Source: Asparagopsis taxiformis (lineage: Eukaryota; Rhodophyta; Florideophyceae; Bonnemaisoniales; Bonnemaisoniaceae). From it: a stretch of 53,678 nt of DNA. This document shows, piece after piece, positions 9,919 to 19,782 of the stretch. The stretch lies in the NCBI GenBank assembly GCA_030407315.1, contig JALQPE010001808.1:1-53678 (forward strand), given 5' to 3'. A model generated the notes under the pieces. It saw nothing but the letters and a program-made list of their open reading frames with translations, ran no database searches and was not told the DNA's origin. Every line of letters begins with the position of its first letter. Within the stretch, counting starts at the first letter, position 1. The position numbers and the translations under genes were made by a program.

Positions 9919-10731
9919 ATGACGAATAAGCGCAGGCGCAACAGCAATCCGATCGTTGACGACGCAACCGTGCCAATTCTGCGCGAACCCGCTAGCCCTT
10001 GGGAGGATTCTAGTGACATGGGTACACGTCGAAACGTAGGTCGCGCCGCCCGCGAAACTACTCTCGCTGGCAAAGACTTCCTCCGCCTCTTGCTGGATTT
10101 GTTCGCCCACTCAAGTTTCGCAGACTTGACGGACAAGCCGGGAGGTTTCACATACGCGGACCTTGGCGCTTGGGTTGCGCAGGGCACGGAAGAACAATTT
10201 CTGGCGCTGCAAGGTCGACTCAGCATGGCCTTCAGCGGTCGTTCGAAGAATGCTGGAGTCGAGGCGGATGTTGCCGAAATCGTCATGGCAGAGATGAACG
10301 TTGAGCGAGCCAAGCAGATTGTTCGTCTGGCATTACCGATTGCCGAGTTTTCAAGACAGGATGAGCGTATCGGGCAATGGGTTGAGCACTGCATCCTTTC
10401 TGGGATCGTGCCGCAGACCTTCCTTATTGGATGTAACATGCTTCCTTCGCCACTACAGGCGCCGCAGCGCGGGGAACCAAGCGCCTTCGTTCTTGCTCCA
10501 CCGGAAACGTTCGAGGTATTGATGTATTTCCAAGCGTTGTCTATCATCCGAAATCACAACAAGAACCTGCCGCGTCGCCGAATAGGCGACGCGGCCGAGA
10601 GGGGAACGAAGCCGCACGCGTCCCAGCCCATCGGAAAAGCACTAATCGAGCTTGTTACGTGGTTCAAGTTTTATACCATGCTTGGACCGATGTGGCCTTC
10701 GCCGCAAAGTTTTCCAGCTTCGAAGAGTTGA
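9919..10731 (+). CDS. Gene B, N-terminal part (before a frameshift)
   Basis: The frame starts MTNKRRRNSN with a basic head and continues as a mainly helical region of about 230 residues that I do not recognise (LRLLLDLFAHSSF, IVMAEMNVERAKQIVRLAL). It leaves the true frame near 10598, where copy 1 has GCCGAGAGGGG and copy 2 has GCCGAAGAGGGG: one A is missing. In copy 2 (45055-46569) this region runs in one frame into the part described next, so it is the N-terminus of a methyltransferase-SET protein and not a separate gene. Confidence 0.65.
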   Translation: MTNKRRRNSNPIVDDATVPILREPASPWEDSSDMGTRRNVGRAARETTLAGKDFLRLLLDLFAHSSFADLTDKPGGFTYADLGAWVAQGTEEQFLALQGRLSMAFSGRSKNAGVEADVAEIVMAEMNVERAKQIVRLALPIAEFSRQDERIGQWVEHCILSGIVPQTFLIGCNMLPSPLQAPQRGEPSAFVLAPPETFEVLMYFQALSIIRNHNKNLPRRRIGDAAERGTKPHASQPIGKALIELVTWFKFYTMLGPMWPSPQSFPASKS

Positions 10732-13121
10732 TGGCGCCGTACATCATTTTCGACAGCAGTGAGCATTGGTTTGACGTGCTCGATGAAGGTCTATTCGCAC
10801 CGATAGAGCAGAAGCTAGATCTCTACCACGACAAAGCTCCCCTATCTCATCCTGATGGATATGGTGGAAAAGTAGAGACAAGAACCAGTGCGCAGCACAG
10901 TGCATTTAGGGACCTTGTGAGGAAGTTCTTCGACCGGTTGCAGTTTCTTATCGTCAACCCGGACCTGTACACCTGGCCGGAGTCCGACCGCTGGGGGGCG
11001 CTGGAAATATACTTGTCAAGCGGAAATCCGGACAAGCTGCCAGCGTACTTTGACACCCTCGACGAAGACGTTATGGCTGTCCTCCGCCCGGCACCACAAG
11101 CCGCGGACGCAGAAAAGGTCCCCAAGCCGGTTGATGACACTCCCACTCGTCGCAACACAGGAGGGAGAGGTTTGGTTCCGTCGACAAGACACACAACCAG
11201 GCTTCAACTTGGACCTGGGAGGACCAGTCTTACTGCCCAAGGGCCGTCTCCCCCGTCACCGTCACCCCATGCGACAGAAGAGCAGGAAAGTGAAGGGCAG
11301 GCTCTCGCAAAGGACTTTCTTTCGAAAATGAGTCAGTATTGCCGGGTGTACGACGTCCCTTTCGAAGATTTGGTCAGTGCCGACGAGAGCCGAGAACACG
11401 TGCCCATCACGGGCAACGTTCAGCTCATTCTGACTGATCCGCCCTACAATGTTCGTCGTAAGAGGAACGATTCCAACTCTTCGTACGACAGGCTAACTGC
11501 AGAAGATATGCAGGCTAGCATCGAAGTGTTTGACGAGCTGTTGCGCCCCGGTGGCCACGGCATCGTGTTCTGCTCCGTTTTGCAGTTCTACGAATGGTTC
11601 CATTACTTGGAAACGTACAAAGGACCGCAGTCAGAAGGCCCAACCGATGCTGCTGCCAGTGATGACGGGTCGGATGAAGAAGAGGTTACGTCCATGAATT
11701 CGGACTCCGAAGCATCGCAGCACAGTGGCGAAGAAAGTGCGGATGAGGAGGAGGAGGAGGACGAGGAGGAGGAGGACGTCGTTCGGAATTCAGTTTTCTT
11801 CGTTGACGAGGTACCTCTGTTGTTTGTCCGACTACCTGGGCACCTCTATCAAATGCCGGGGCGGAAGAGGTACCAACGCATGAACATGGCAGAGGTCGCT
11901 ATCCACTTCTGGAAGCGAGGTGTTCCGTTCAAGACTGGAAGCGAGATGGTGGCCTATAGGAACCACGGATACATGGACGGCACGTACCCGGCGTGGTGCA
12001 ACGTCACCATCAATATGCCCGCCATCGATTCGAATGAGATGGTGTGGCGAACAAGGAGCACAACCGGTGCTACGGTCAGAGTTCGTGCAGAGCAGAAGAG
12101 CGTCGCTCTCATGATGGAGTTGATCAGCCAGCATTCACAGCCTGGTGATATTGTTGTCGATCCATTCTCTGGCACTTTCGCAACGGGAAAAGCAGCTATG
12201 AGCTTGCCTGAGCACCGTGTTTTCGTCGGCAGTGACATGGACAAATTGTGTGTGGCACGATCGCTTCCAAAGCTGTGTGCAGTCATGTCACGTGTAATTC
12301 TTTCAAACAACACTGACATGAGGGTCACGACAGAAGCGAAACAGAGTGCTGAGAAGTTCTTGGCGTCCCCCTCTGTCACGATGCGTACGCAGAGGGAACG
12401 CAGGATCATCGAACCCCCACCTGGCCTTCCCCTGTACCAGAGGTTCCCGAAATATATTCGGCAGTACCTCTGGCAGCTGTGCCCAGAGTCGATTGCGTCG
12501 CACGAGCACATGGAAAAACCGGTACATTATTGGCCACCTTCCCTGCGCCGCTGGTTGCAAACTGAAAACCCTCGCGTGATGCGGGCACACGATTGTGTTG
12601 CGAAAAAATTGAGCGTTCGACCATCGCTGATTAAGCATCCAAATGCAGGAAGAGGGCTCTTCGCTGAACAGACATTTAATGTTGGCGACGAAGTATGTGC
12701 ATACTACGGAACTGTTGTGTACTCTGATATGAGCAAGGAGTCGATGAGGTTCGCGTACGGAGAGGGTCACATGGCGATAACGAAGGAAACATTCTTGATG
12801 TATGCCATCAAGCTGTATGCAACAGCGGAGGACGACGAAAACATCGAGCATCCAATTTGGATTGTTCCGGCTCCGTTCTGTTCGGCGCAGTTCATCAACG
12901 ACCCGCGGTATTTGCGAGGTGAGGACACTCCGGCGGAAGACACCAGGCGGATGGCCAACGTCGAGTTTGTCGAGAACTACAGCAGCGGTTCGACGGGGAA
13001 GAAGCTCAAGGCGAAGGACCTAGAAAATCCGAAGATCATTGTAGTACGTGCAATCCGCGATATCCGTCCGGGGCAGGAGCTCTACGTTCATTATGGGACA
13101 GCGTTTAGAGCATGGAATTAG
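10659..13121 (+). CDS. Gene B, main part: amino-DNA-methyltransferase fused to SET domain
   Basis: An 820-residue frame. The methyltransferase has DPPY at 260-263 (motif IV), an acidic insert at about 335-375 encoded by a GAG/GAC microsatellite, and the AdoMet motif DPFSGTFATG at 501-510. The order IV then I marks the beta class, which methylates adenine N6 or cytosine N4 in DNA. A SET domain spans about 657-817: NAGRGLFA..GDEVCAYYG, FINDPR at 745 where SET proteins usually have NHS, NVEF, and ELYVHYG with the conserved tyrosine. Both halves are thus AdoMet-dependent. Target specificity cannot be read from sequence. The missing NHS makes SET activity uncertain. Expected site of action is the nucleus. 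AATAAA lies at 13153-13158. The complete protein would include the frame at 9919; the start at 10659 is only the first in-frame ATG. Confidence 0.85.
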   Translation: MVQVLYHAWTDVAFAAKFSSFEELMAPYIIFDSSEHWFDVLDEGLFAPIEQKLDLYHDKAPLSHPDGYGGKVETRTSAQHSAFRDLVRKFFDRLQFLIVNPDLYTWPESDRWGALEIYLSSGNPDKLPAYFDTLDEDVMAVLRPAPQAADAEKVPKPVDDTPTRRNTGGRGLVPSTRHTTRLQLGPGRTSLTAQGPSPPSPSPHATEEQESEGQALAKDFLSKMSQYCRVYDVPFEDLVSADESREHVPITGNVQLILTDPPYNVRRKRNDSNSSYDRLTAEDMQASIEVFDELLRPGGHGIVFCSVLQFYEWFHYLETYKGPQSEGPTDAAASDDGSDEEEVTSMNSDSEASQHSGEESADEEEEEDEEEEDVVRNSVFFVDEVPLLFVRLPGHLYQMPGRKRYQRMNMAEVAIHFWKRGVPFKTGSEMVAYRNHGYMDGTYPAWCNVTINMPAIDSNEMVWRTRSTTGATVRVRAEQKSVALMMELISQHSQPGDIVVDPFSGTFATGKAAMSLPEHRVFVGSDMDKLCVARSLPKLCAVMSRVILSNNTDMRVTTEAKQSAEKFLASPSVTMRTQRERRIIEPPPGLPLYQRFPKYIRQYLWQLCPESIASHEHMEKPVHYWPPSLRRWLQTENPRVMRAHDCVAKKLSVRPSLIKHPNAGRGLFAEQTFNVGDEVCAYYGTVVYSDMSKESMRFAYGEGHMAITKETFLMYAIKLYATAEDDENIEHPIWIVPAPFCSAQFINDPRYLRGEDTPAEDTRRMANVEFVENYSSGSTGKKLKAKDLENPKIIVVRAIRDIRPGQELYVHYGTAFRAWN

Positions 13122-13780
13122 GGTCACGAAAGATGTTTTCATTTCGACTACAAATAAAGCTACGTTCCAGAGTTGAAGTATATCATATAATGCAGCATGT
13201 CCAGCCACCATTAGTCCAGGGTGAAACCTATTGAGCAGTACTCGCCTGTCAAAAACCAATCGTTCACACTCTAGGTGCACTTCGTCCGAGCAGTGAACCT
13301 GACTGCTTGGATGCTGTTATGCGTGCAGATGCAAAATACACGACCAAGTTGAAATGGACGCCCGGTGGATGTCCAGCTCAGTTGCATTGCTGTCCAGCCC
13401 AGAAATTCTACAATTCAGGGCAGAAAAAATATTGCAAAAAACATCGATTTCAGCGGGTCGATTGTGCCGTACGGCACACCCCCATCTCAAAAACATGTTC
13501 ACATGTGCATGTTTTTGAGAATAGCCCAAATTTTAATTCAAATCAGGACGTCTTCCGGACATAGGGGTGCTCGCGGCCTAGCTCGACAGCTGTAATTGTA
13601 CCTCATTAAATACTGTTGATGACTGCCTACCGTATACAATCTGGGCTGTTGGCGTATTCTCCGGTACTTGACCTGACCTGAACGTTCATCGCAGACCGTT
13701 GTGGTTACCGACACTATACAGCAATCTTTTTTGTATCTCGTGCAACTCAATCGTTCCATCGCTTCCGGGAAAGCTTCATT
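13122..13780. other. Spacer between genes B and C with poly(A) signal and repeat
   Basis: The spacer is the same length (659 bp) in copy 2. It contains the gene B poly(A) signal AATAAA (13153-13158), one internal repeat in reverse orientation and the 5' region of gene C. No other gene is seen. Confidence 0.5.
13345..13548 (-). repeat. Internal ~205 bp repeat, copy 1f (reverse)
   Basis: Palindrome at 13464-13477, hairpin and end motif, here GGACGCCC. It sits about 230 bp upstream of gene C, and the copy-2 counterpart 42951-43154 is at the identical position, so this insertion predates the split of the copies. Confidence 0.85.
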
Positions 13781-16066
13781 ATGCCGCCGCGTATTGCGAA
13801 GAAAGCTCCAAAGCCTCCGGGCCTCCAGAAAACCCGGTCAGCAGCTGCTGTATCGAGTGCCCGACAATCCCGTGCGAAGAAGCGGTCTGGGCCTACCGGC
13901 AGCATTGAACCGCGGTCCGGTAGTCGCAAGACGGACCGGCGCAGAACTGGGGATCCGCAGCGAGAAAGTGAGGAAGGAGGAACGGCGCGGAGAGAGATGG
14001 GGCTTGACCGAGGCAAGCGTGCTCGCAGGGACAGTGAACATCATGATGATGACATGATAGTGGCTCAAAACATGTTGGAATTGCGGCAGAGTGCTATGGC
14101 AAAGGTAGTTCCTCCCGGGTTGGCAGATGCGGAGGTGCTGCAGACGGAGTCCCAGCCGGGGGTTCGCGAGACACTGGAGGCTGTGACCCCCACTGCGCCA
14201 ACTATGCCGAGTACATCAGCCCCAGCAGGTAATGCAGTCAGGGACCCGAGGATAGCGGCAAGGGATGTTGTTTCTGAGCAACGTTCACAGGATGCCAACT
14301 ATCATCGGCGGTCAGGTGGTACTGAGGGGAGAGAGCAGCCGGAGTGCGGGCCTCGTCACAACAGACTGTCATTGGTGCCAAATATGCGCGTAACGCCCCC
14401 GCGACGTCAGGCTATTGCCGATGGAGGACATCATATTCCCGATAGCGTGCGAGATGGGGGGACGGTGAGGGCAGAGAGGTTGCATCCGCCGGAATCCATC
14501 GATTTAATGGCGAGTCGCATCAATGCGCAGAAGAAGAAGATCGCGGAGCTGGAAAAAAAAGTGTTTAGCCAGGACATAGCAAACAAGGCGCTCACCACGG
14601 AGATAGTTGCGTTGGAGGCTAAGGTGAAGACTCTGCAGGCGGAAAATGCCAGCCTTACTGCAATTGCGAGAACAGGTAGAATCAGTGATCACGGTGGCGG
14701 TAAGTCGAAAATACAGAAAGCCATTCCTGTGAAATACCTTGGAGTTCTTAGGGCGGTTGAGGAAAACCTGACAAAGTGGTGCAAGAACGAGACTATGGAG
14801 CTGGACCCTATAGCGGAACAAACGCAGAGACGTTGGACTGGACGTACCATCGAGGTAGAGCCGGTAGAAGGGGCACTTTGGAGCGAAAACGGTGTAGGAT
14901 ATATTGCTACCCCTCCGGGCTATATCATCAAGAATCTGCAGTGGTATACACCTTCGTACAGAGACGAGAGTGATCTGCTGAATGACTTGGTGCGACACGT
15001 ACTGCGTCAAAGTCCGTGGTGTGATGTGTTTTCCGATGAGGAGCAGCGTGTGTGCTGTCAAGAGGCTGTGGCGGGGAGCAAGGAATTGAAAGTGAAGGTG
15101 ACGCAGAAACTGTCCGACGTGATGAGTGCACGGAAGCGTAATGCGAGGGACAGATTGTTCGGTTCGCTGGGGTACACGAAATTAATGTCTAGATGCACGA
15201 TGCTGACGACGCGAGCTGAGATGGACGAGCGAGAGGATCAAAAGCGCGAAGCGTCTGAGAAGCTTTTGAAACGGGAAAGCAACGGTGATTTGGATATGGG
15301 GAGGTGGCGAACGGCACCGTTCTCAGAGCTGCGATACAGCAAAGGCATGGTTCCTGACAGCTTCGAAATGGAAGTGAATGGTGATGCATGGTTTAACAAC
15401 CGAGTAGCTGTGAATGTGCTGGACATCTTCAGGGGTTATTCGATACGACCAGAACAAGTAATGGACATAGAGACGAGCATACTAACGCTGGCGCGCCTGG
15501 ATGCTTGGCTAGTGACTACTGTGGAGTGTTTGGATGAACCGAAGGGGAAAGGAGGTGCACGGCAGAAGGAGTTTACAAGGCGGTACAGTCAATATGTGGG
15601 GGTAGCTTTTCAGCAATTAGTTGGTATGGTGGTGTACTGCATGTCTTGTCTCCAAGGCTCGCAAGCAAGGGAAGAAACGGACGTTGTCGAGAGCGAACAG
15701 CGGACTAGTGCACAGTCACGGCATGTGTTTGCAAGCCGTACTGTGACGAGAGAGGCTGTTGAAGTGTGGCAAAGCGGAGAGGGGTCTGGAATTGTTCATG
15801 TCGTTGATGATGTAAACCGCTGCTCATCACTTGTTCTAGTGTCCGAGGATTGGATTCAATCGCATATTACGTCAAACCTCGGTGCTGTAATGGATTGTGT
15901 GATTGCGCAAGGACTAATTGGCGCAGAACTTTTCGTCGTTGACCCATATGCTGGACACCTGAGTGCAAACCTGAATGTCGAAATCAATGCCCCACAGTAT
16001 GGGGGCATGGAGCGGCGCCATGCAGCCACTGCTGATAACGGTTTTGGCGTAATGGAGGATGGTTGA
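13781..16066 (+). CDS. Gene C: coiled-coil protein of unknown function
   Basis: 761 aa, not recognised. The first 240 residues are basic and disordered (R-I-A-K-K, R-A-K-K-R-S, many RS/RD), suiting a nuclear or DNA-associated protein. A clear coiled coil with heptad leucines follows at about 243-297 (KKKIAELEKKV..LEAKVKTLQAENASL). The remaining 460 residues look globular and conserved, with several W and C residues (KWCKNE, RQSPWCDVF, CMSCLQ), and end in an acidic-aromatic segment (ELFVVDPYAGHL). It is convergent with transposase gene D, with 77 bp between stop codons. Transposons often carry a second DNA-binding protein that helps the transposase, and this is a candidate by position only. 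Copy 2 keeps it apart from one frameshift in an A-run. Confidence 0.7.
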   Translation: MPPRIAKKAPKPPGLQKTRSAAAVSSARQSRAKKRSGPTGSIEPRSGSRKTDRRRTGDPQRESEEGGTARREMGLDRGKRARRDSEHHDDDMIVAQNMLELRQSAMAKVVPPGLADAEVLQTESQPGVRETLEAVTPTAPTMPSTSAPAGNAVRDPRIAARDVVSEQRSQDANYHRRSGGTEGREQPECGPRHNRLSLVPNMRVTPPRRQAIADGGHHIPDSVRDGGTVRAERLHPPESIDLMASRINAQKKKIAELEKKVFSQDIANKALTTEIVALEAKVKTLQAENASLTAIARTGRISDHGGGKSKIQKAIPVKYLGVLRAVEENLTKWCKNETMELDPIAEQTQRRWTGRTIEVEPVEGALWSENGVGYIATPPGYIIKNLQWYTPSYRDESDLLNDLVRHVLRQSPWCDVFSDEEQRVCCQEAVAGSKELKVKVTQKLSDVMSARKRNARDRLFGSLGYTKLMSRCTMLTTRAEMDEREDQKREASEKLLKRESNGDLDMGRWRTAPFSELRYSKGMVPDSFEMEVNGDAWFNNRVAVNVLDIFRGYSIRPEQVMDIETSILTLARLDAWLVTTVECLDEPKGKGGARQKEFTRRYSQYVGVAFQQLVGMVVYCMSCLQGSQAREETDVVESEQRTSAQSRHVFASRTVTREAVEVWQSGEGSGIVHVVDDVNRCSSLVLVSEDWIQSHITSNLGAVMDCVIAQGLIGAELFVVDPYAGHLSANLNVEINAPQYGGMERRHAATADNGFGVMEDG

Positions 16067-16141
16067 AATTAGTGCAGTAAATGTGACGTTGACTAGAAGG
16101 TTTATCATGTAGTACATTATCAATAGAGTGCTGCGATTTAG

Positions 16142-16147
16142 ATTTAT
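16142..16147 (-). terminator. Poly(A) signal overlapping gene D stop codon
   Basis: On the minus strand GAATAAATC holds both the TAA stop of gene D (16146-16144) and AATAAA. Genes C and D end 77 bp apart, so their 3' ends must be tightly packed or overlap. Confidence 0.45.
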
Positions 16148-19100
16148 TCTTCTTCATTATCATCTGTGAACTGGTAATCAGTGTTGGTGTAGAAGCGGTT
16201 GAGATAGAAACGGTGGTCCGACCAGTGCATTTGTTTCGTAAATGGCTTGACTGGAAAGTTACTTCGTACGATGTGCACGGTGCCAGATATAGTAGATGCA
16301 GGAATGAGGTCAAACCAAGGACCACCTGCACTGTGGGATGCAGTGTCATTGCTGTCAACGGATCCGTTGTCCGGGTCCCATGTGGACCACTTTAAACAAA
16401 TGCACCCAAGTGATTTTTCCACAGCGGTTTTTGGGGCAAAGCAGGTCATATACTGAACGAAAGCGAGTTCTACAGGTTGAAACAGGTTTGGAGACTGCAG
16501 GCGTACCAGTGCCAGGACGCGCCCTACCCATATGGTTCTGTAGTCATCGGCAGTTCCGGAGATGACGACAAAGGAGTACTGCGATCTCTTTGCGGGGCCG
16601 AATGATGAAGTTGCAAAGACGCGCTGCTGCTTGTGCCTCGACACGTTTGTGGGGCGAAGCATGCCACTGTGCGGGTCAAAGTCGTCGGCATCTGGGACGT
16701 ACCCTCCCATGACGTAGGCGGACTTTACCACGGTGACGGAAATGTCCATGTCATGTATTGGAGGGCCTTCTGCCGTGGCGCGCAGTCTAGCGAGGGTGAG
16801 GAACGCTTGTGCAGCTGTGTCACCGAGTTGCTGGAATAGCGTTATGGTGCCAGACGGGAACGAGGAGTTGTGCAGAGGCAAAAGAGTGGCAGGATCGGGC
16901 TGTCCGTCGATATCTGCAACGAGGAGGGTTGCATCGGGCAGCAGGGAGGCAAAGTCGTGCAGTGCAACGGTGAATCCGTCGCGAACGAGTACTGCACCGT
17001 CTGTGGGCGATATCATGCGTGGGTTTCCCAATGTGTTCGATGGGGTATGACCAGTTGGAGTGGCCAAGGAGAATTCCATGTGGCGAATAGTCTCTTCCAT
17101 GGCTGTGGAGCGCCTTCGAGAGGTTTTCCTATAACTCTGTTTGAACAGAAGATGCGAGTGTTCGTAGGGGCCTGCATCAATGTGTTCCAGGGCGCCATAT
17201 CTCTGCAAGTCACCGGGAAGATGGTCTAGAAGATGGAACTTGAAAGTTTTGAGACCTGTGGTGTGGAATGGGCCGAGGGTGGAGAGCATTGATTGTTTGA
17301 AATAGGAAATGGAGTTCTGGAGGCTTTCTAGTTCGGCGGCAGTCCAGTGCTTGATGCGACCGCGTTTCATGACCCATGCGACGAGGTCAGAGTATTGCGT
17401 GCAGATGGAAGTGAGGGGGGCTGTATCTACTTCGTCACAGCATGTGTCAATGAATGCTGCGATGAAAGGGAACACCATGTCGACATGGTGATAGTCTTTG
17501 GCTGCGAGCATGCCGCGTATGCCGTCCTCCGTGAAGAGGCCGTTCAAATTGGTGCCCTTCTCACCCTTGGAGAAGTCGACATGAAGACCGGTGATGTAGT
17601 AGTCGCGTTCGATAGCGGACAGAATGCTGTTTGAGCCGGCGAGGATGGATTTTTTCACCTTCTTGAAGGTGCGAGGTGTCCCGGAATGGGAGGCAGTGGT
17701 GGTGGTGAGGTCTGGGGAGCTGAGGCGGTGGACAATGCACTGTTTGATGAGCTTTGAGATGCCGAGGTGGAGATTGTGCAGAGGCTCGAAGGAGAAAATG
17801 TTGTAGGGGTCTAGGGGACTGTTGGTGGGTAAAAGAGCGGTCGATTCGAGGACAGAGTGTTGTTCGAGGAGGGAGAGAGCTTCGAGCGGAGCAGTTGTAT
17901 GCTCCTGAGCGCTCTCTTGGCGTGCAGAGCGTGTATCATCGAGGGAGCGGGGCTGGTGTGGCGCGCTGGATTCAAGTTGAGTGGCGGGGATGTAGCAGCG
18001 GTGGCAGGGATGTGTGGTGGTAGTGCTGTTGCGAGTGCATGACAGCTCTTTGGCCTCTGGAAAGTCGCAGCAATAATTGGCTAGGATGGGAAAGCATTGG
18101 CGGGCAGTTGCAGTGGAGTCTGTGCAGGGGAACCCGGAAGAGAACGCGGTGGATAGGGACGAAAACACTTTTTCGAGTGCTTTATGAAGAATATCAATTT
18201 TGCGAGCGCGACTAGCAGAACTAGAGGTTGTCGGCATTTCATCACCGAACAAGGCGTTGGACGAAGGGTTAACAATGTACGGAAGATACCCGACGATGGT
18301 GAGGCCGGTACGGATGCAGTGGCGACGGAGGGGGGCGGAGAAGTTGAGCAGTGTGACGTGTATGGGGTATGCGACGATTGCGGAGCTCTTGAGGCTTGTG
18401 CTGCTCTTGTCGGAGTACACTTGGAGGAGGCCGGCAAAGGAGGAAGCGGTGGGATCATTTTCCTCTGCCCATACGACCTGTGGATCTTCCGAGAGCTGCA
18501 CGCGCTGTCTAGTAACCTGGTGCAGCGTTTTCGCGAATTCTGTGTGTAGGGGATGAGAAAATATTGCGGTGCCGTCTGGGGCGGTCTGTGGGGAGGGGTG
18601 GAAGAGAGTATTTTGGTCGTTAGCCAGTGCTAACTGCCTGCGGAGCATGTCGACTGGGTCGCGGAGGTACAGCTGTGCCGAGTACTTACCAGTTTTGTCT
18701 GGAATGATGTGGCTCTTGTAACCTTCGGTGCGGAAATGTGTTTCGACCATGGAAGCGGTAACGTGGCGACATTCTTCTACGGTGCGAACGGCGCTGTTGA
18801 ACTTTTCTAGGGAGAATGCGGGGTCTTGTAGGATGGTGATGACTTCGCTCACGCGGCCAGCGCCGGCCTTGTACTCGAGGGTTGTGAGACTGGCGGCGAG
18901 GGATTGCACGAGGAGGTCTGCGCGGGAGGGGGTTGAGGTTGGTGGCAGTGAAGCGTCACAGGGTGAGTCGCTGGAGGAAGCACGACCAGATTCTGGGTCT
19001 GGGGAGCTGGGTTGCGGGGAATCATGGTCGCCGTTTCGAGCAGGCTCATGGGTGACGGCAGGGACACGAGCGTTGTTGAAATGTTGGGGAGAGGGGTTGA

Positions 19101-19185
19101 AACGGTAGCGACACGTTCGCTCATGCAGCGCGAGCGCATAAGCATCTACGCAGTAGTAGAAGCACCCTTCATACTTGCATTCCAT
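16144..19185 (-). CDS. Gene D: DDE transposase, Plavaka/KDZ/CACTA-like
   Basis: 1013 aa. An N-terminal C2HC zinc finger (C3, C8, H21, C25 in MECKYEGC..HERTC) is followed by a disordered linker and the transposase core. The pattern fits Plavaka-type enzymes: YSDKSS..AYPIHVTLLN..GYLPYI with first acid D259; CCDFPEAKELSC with second acid D374, followed by CHRC; DPYNIFSFEPLHNLHLGISK; and FKFHLLDHL..YGALEH..GPYEHSHLLFKQSYRKTSRR with E675. These residue choices are my alignment by eye. The family cuts and moves elements with terminal inverted repeats, as seen here. Plavaka elements are best known from fungi. The ATG at 19185 is chosen because the zinc finger starts there; the frame further upstream is open in copy 2 but not in copy 1. 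Intact here, with a single nonsense codon in copy 2. Confidence 0.8.
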   Translation of the reverse strand: MECKYEGCFYYCVDAYALALHERTCRYRFNPSPQHFNNARVPAVTHEPARNGDHDSPQPSSPDPESGRASSSDSPCDASLPPTSTPSRADLLVQSLAASLTTLEYKAGAGRVSEVITILQDPAFSLEKFNSAVRTVEECRHVTASMVETHFRTEGYKSHIIPDKTGKYSAQLYLRDPVDMLRRQLALANDQNTLFHPSPQTAPDGTAIFSHPLHTEFAKTLHQVTRQRVQLSEDPQVVWAEENDPTASSFAGLLQVYSDKSSTSLKSSAIVAYPIHVTLLNFSAPLRRHCIRTGLTIVGYLPYIVNPSSNALFGDEMPTTSSSASRARKIDILHKALEKVFSSLSTAFSSGFPCTDSTATARQCFPILANYCCDFPEAKELSCTRNSTTTTHPCHRCYIPATQLESSAPHQPRSLDDTRSARQESAQEHTTAPLEALSLLEQHSVLESTALLPTNSPLDPYNIFSFEPLHNLHLGISKLIKQCIVHRLSSPDLTTTTASHSGTPRTFKKVKKSILAGSNSILSAIERDYYITGLHVDFSKGEKGTNLNGLFTEDGIRGMLAAKDYHHVDMVFPFIAAFIDTCCDEVDTAPLTSICTQYSDLVAWVMKRGRIKHWTAAELESLQNSISYFKQSMLSTLGPFHTTGLKTFKFHLLDHLPGDLQRYGALEHIDAGPYEHSHLLFKQSYRKTSRRRSTAMEETIRHMEFSLATPTGHTPSNTLGNPRMISPTDGAVLVRDGFTVALHDFASLLPDATLLVADIDGQPDPATLLPLHNSSFPSGTITLFQQLGDTAAQAFLTLARLRATAEGPPIHDMDISVTVVKSAYVMGGYVPDADDFDPHSGMLRPTNVSRHKQQRVFATSSFGPAKRSQYSFVVISGTADDYRTIWVGRVLALVRLQSPNLFQPVELAFVQYMTCFAPKTAVEKSLGCICLKWSTWDPDNGSVDSNDTASHSAGGPWFDLIPASTISGTVHIVRSNFPVKPFTKQMHWSDHRFYLNRFYTNTDYQFTDDNEEE

Positions 19186-19782
19186 GTCGAGTTTTGACGC
19201 AAAAGGGAGGATTGCGAGCTGAACAGGGGAGACTGTGCCGTCCAGATGCGACCAATTTTATTTTTGTGGTGCTTTCGAGACTTGGAATGTAACGTGTTCG
19301 TAGTTTTGTGGGTAGTAGTTTTGTGCTCACTCCAGCTGACATCCCAACGGTGGAATTTAACCGAGAGTTCAATCATTTCCAACTGTTACATCACATTGCG
19401 TGCTGGCAACGTGTGCATGGAAGGACGAACGACTGCCCTGGGAGATGAATTTTCAATTAATTCATTTGTAATAATAAACTTTTTTATTTCCAAACTTCGT
19501 GGAATCTGAATGTGCTTTACAGCGGATATGCCACAGATCATGTAAGGAAAGCAAATGGATTCTCATATATATGATTATATGTTTATATTCGTTGTTCTCG
19601 ATCCGGATCTCTTTGTTCGGGGAATCAGAGACCATGGCTTGGGCCATACTCAATCTCACTGCCGGCGATGATTTCGAGTATGCACAGCAAGACTTAAGCG
19701 GACGCAGAAAGCTGTCCGGTCGACGCCGCAGGCTCCACTCCGCCCTCATCACCGACTGATCTTCTTTGACCGACTTTGCTTT
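19186..19782. other. 5' region of transposase gene D
   Basis: AT-rich leader and likely promoter of gene D. A plus-strand frame at 19499-19759 (86 codons, ending with a basic GRRKLSGRRRR stretch) is similar in copy 2 but truncated there by a stop. It could be an upstream exon of the micro-exon gene or may be non-coding. Confidence 0.3.

Noticed and set aside
19499..19759. 86-codon frame as an independent small protein
   Set aside because: The copy-2 version ends early at a stop and no motif is recognisable. I left it as a possible upstream exon only.
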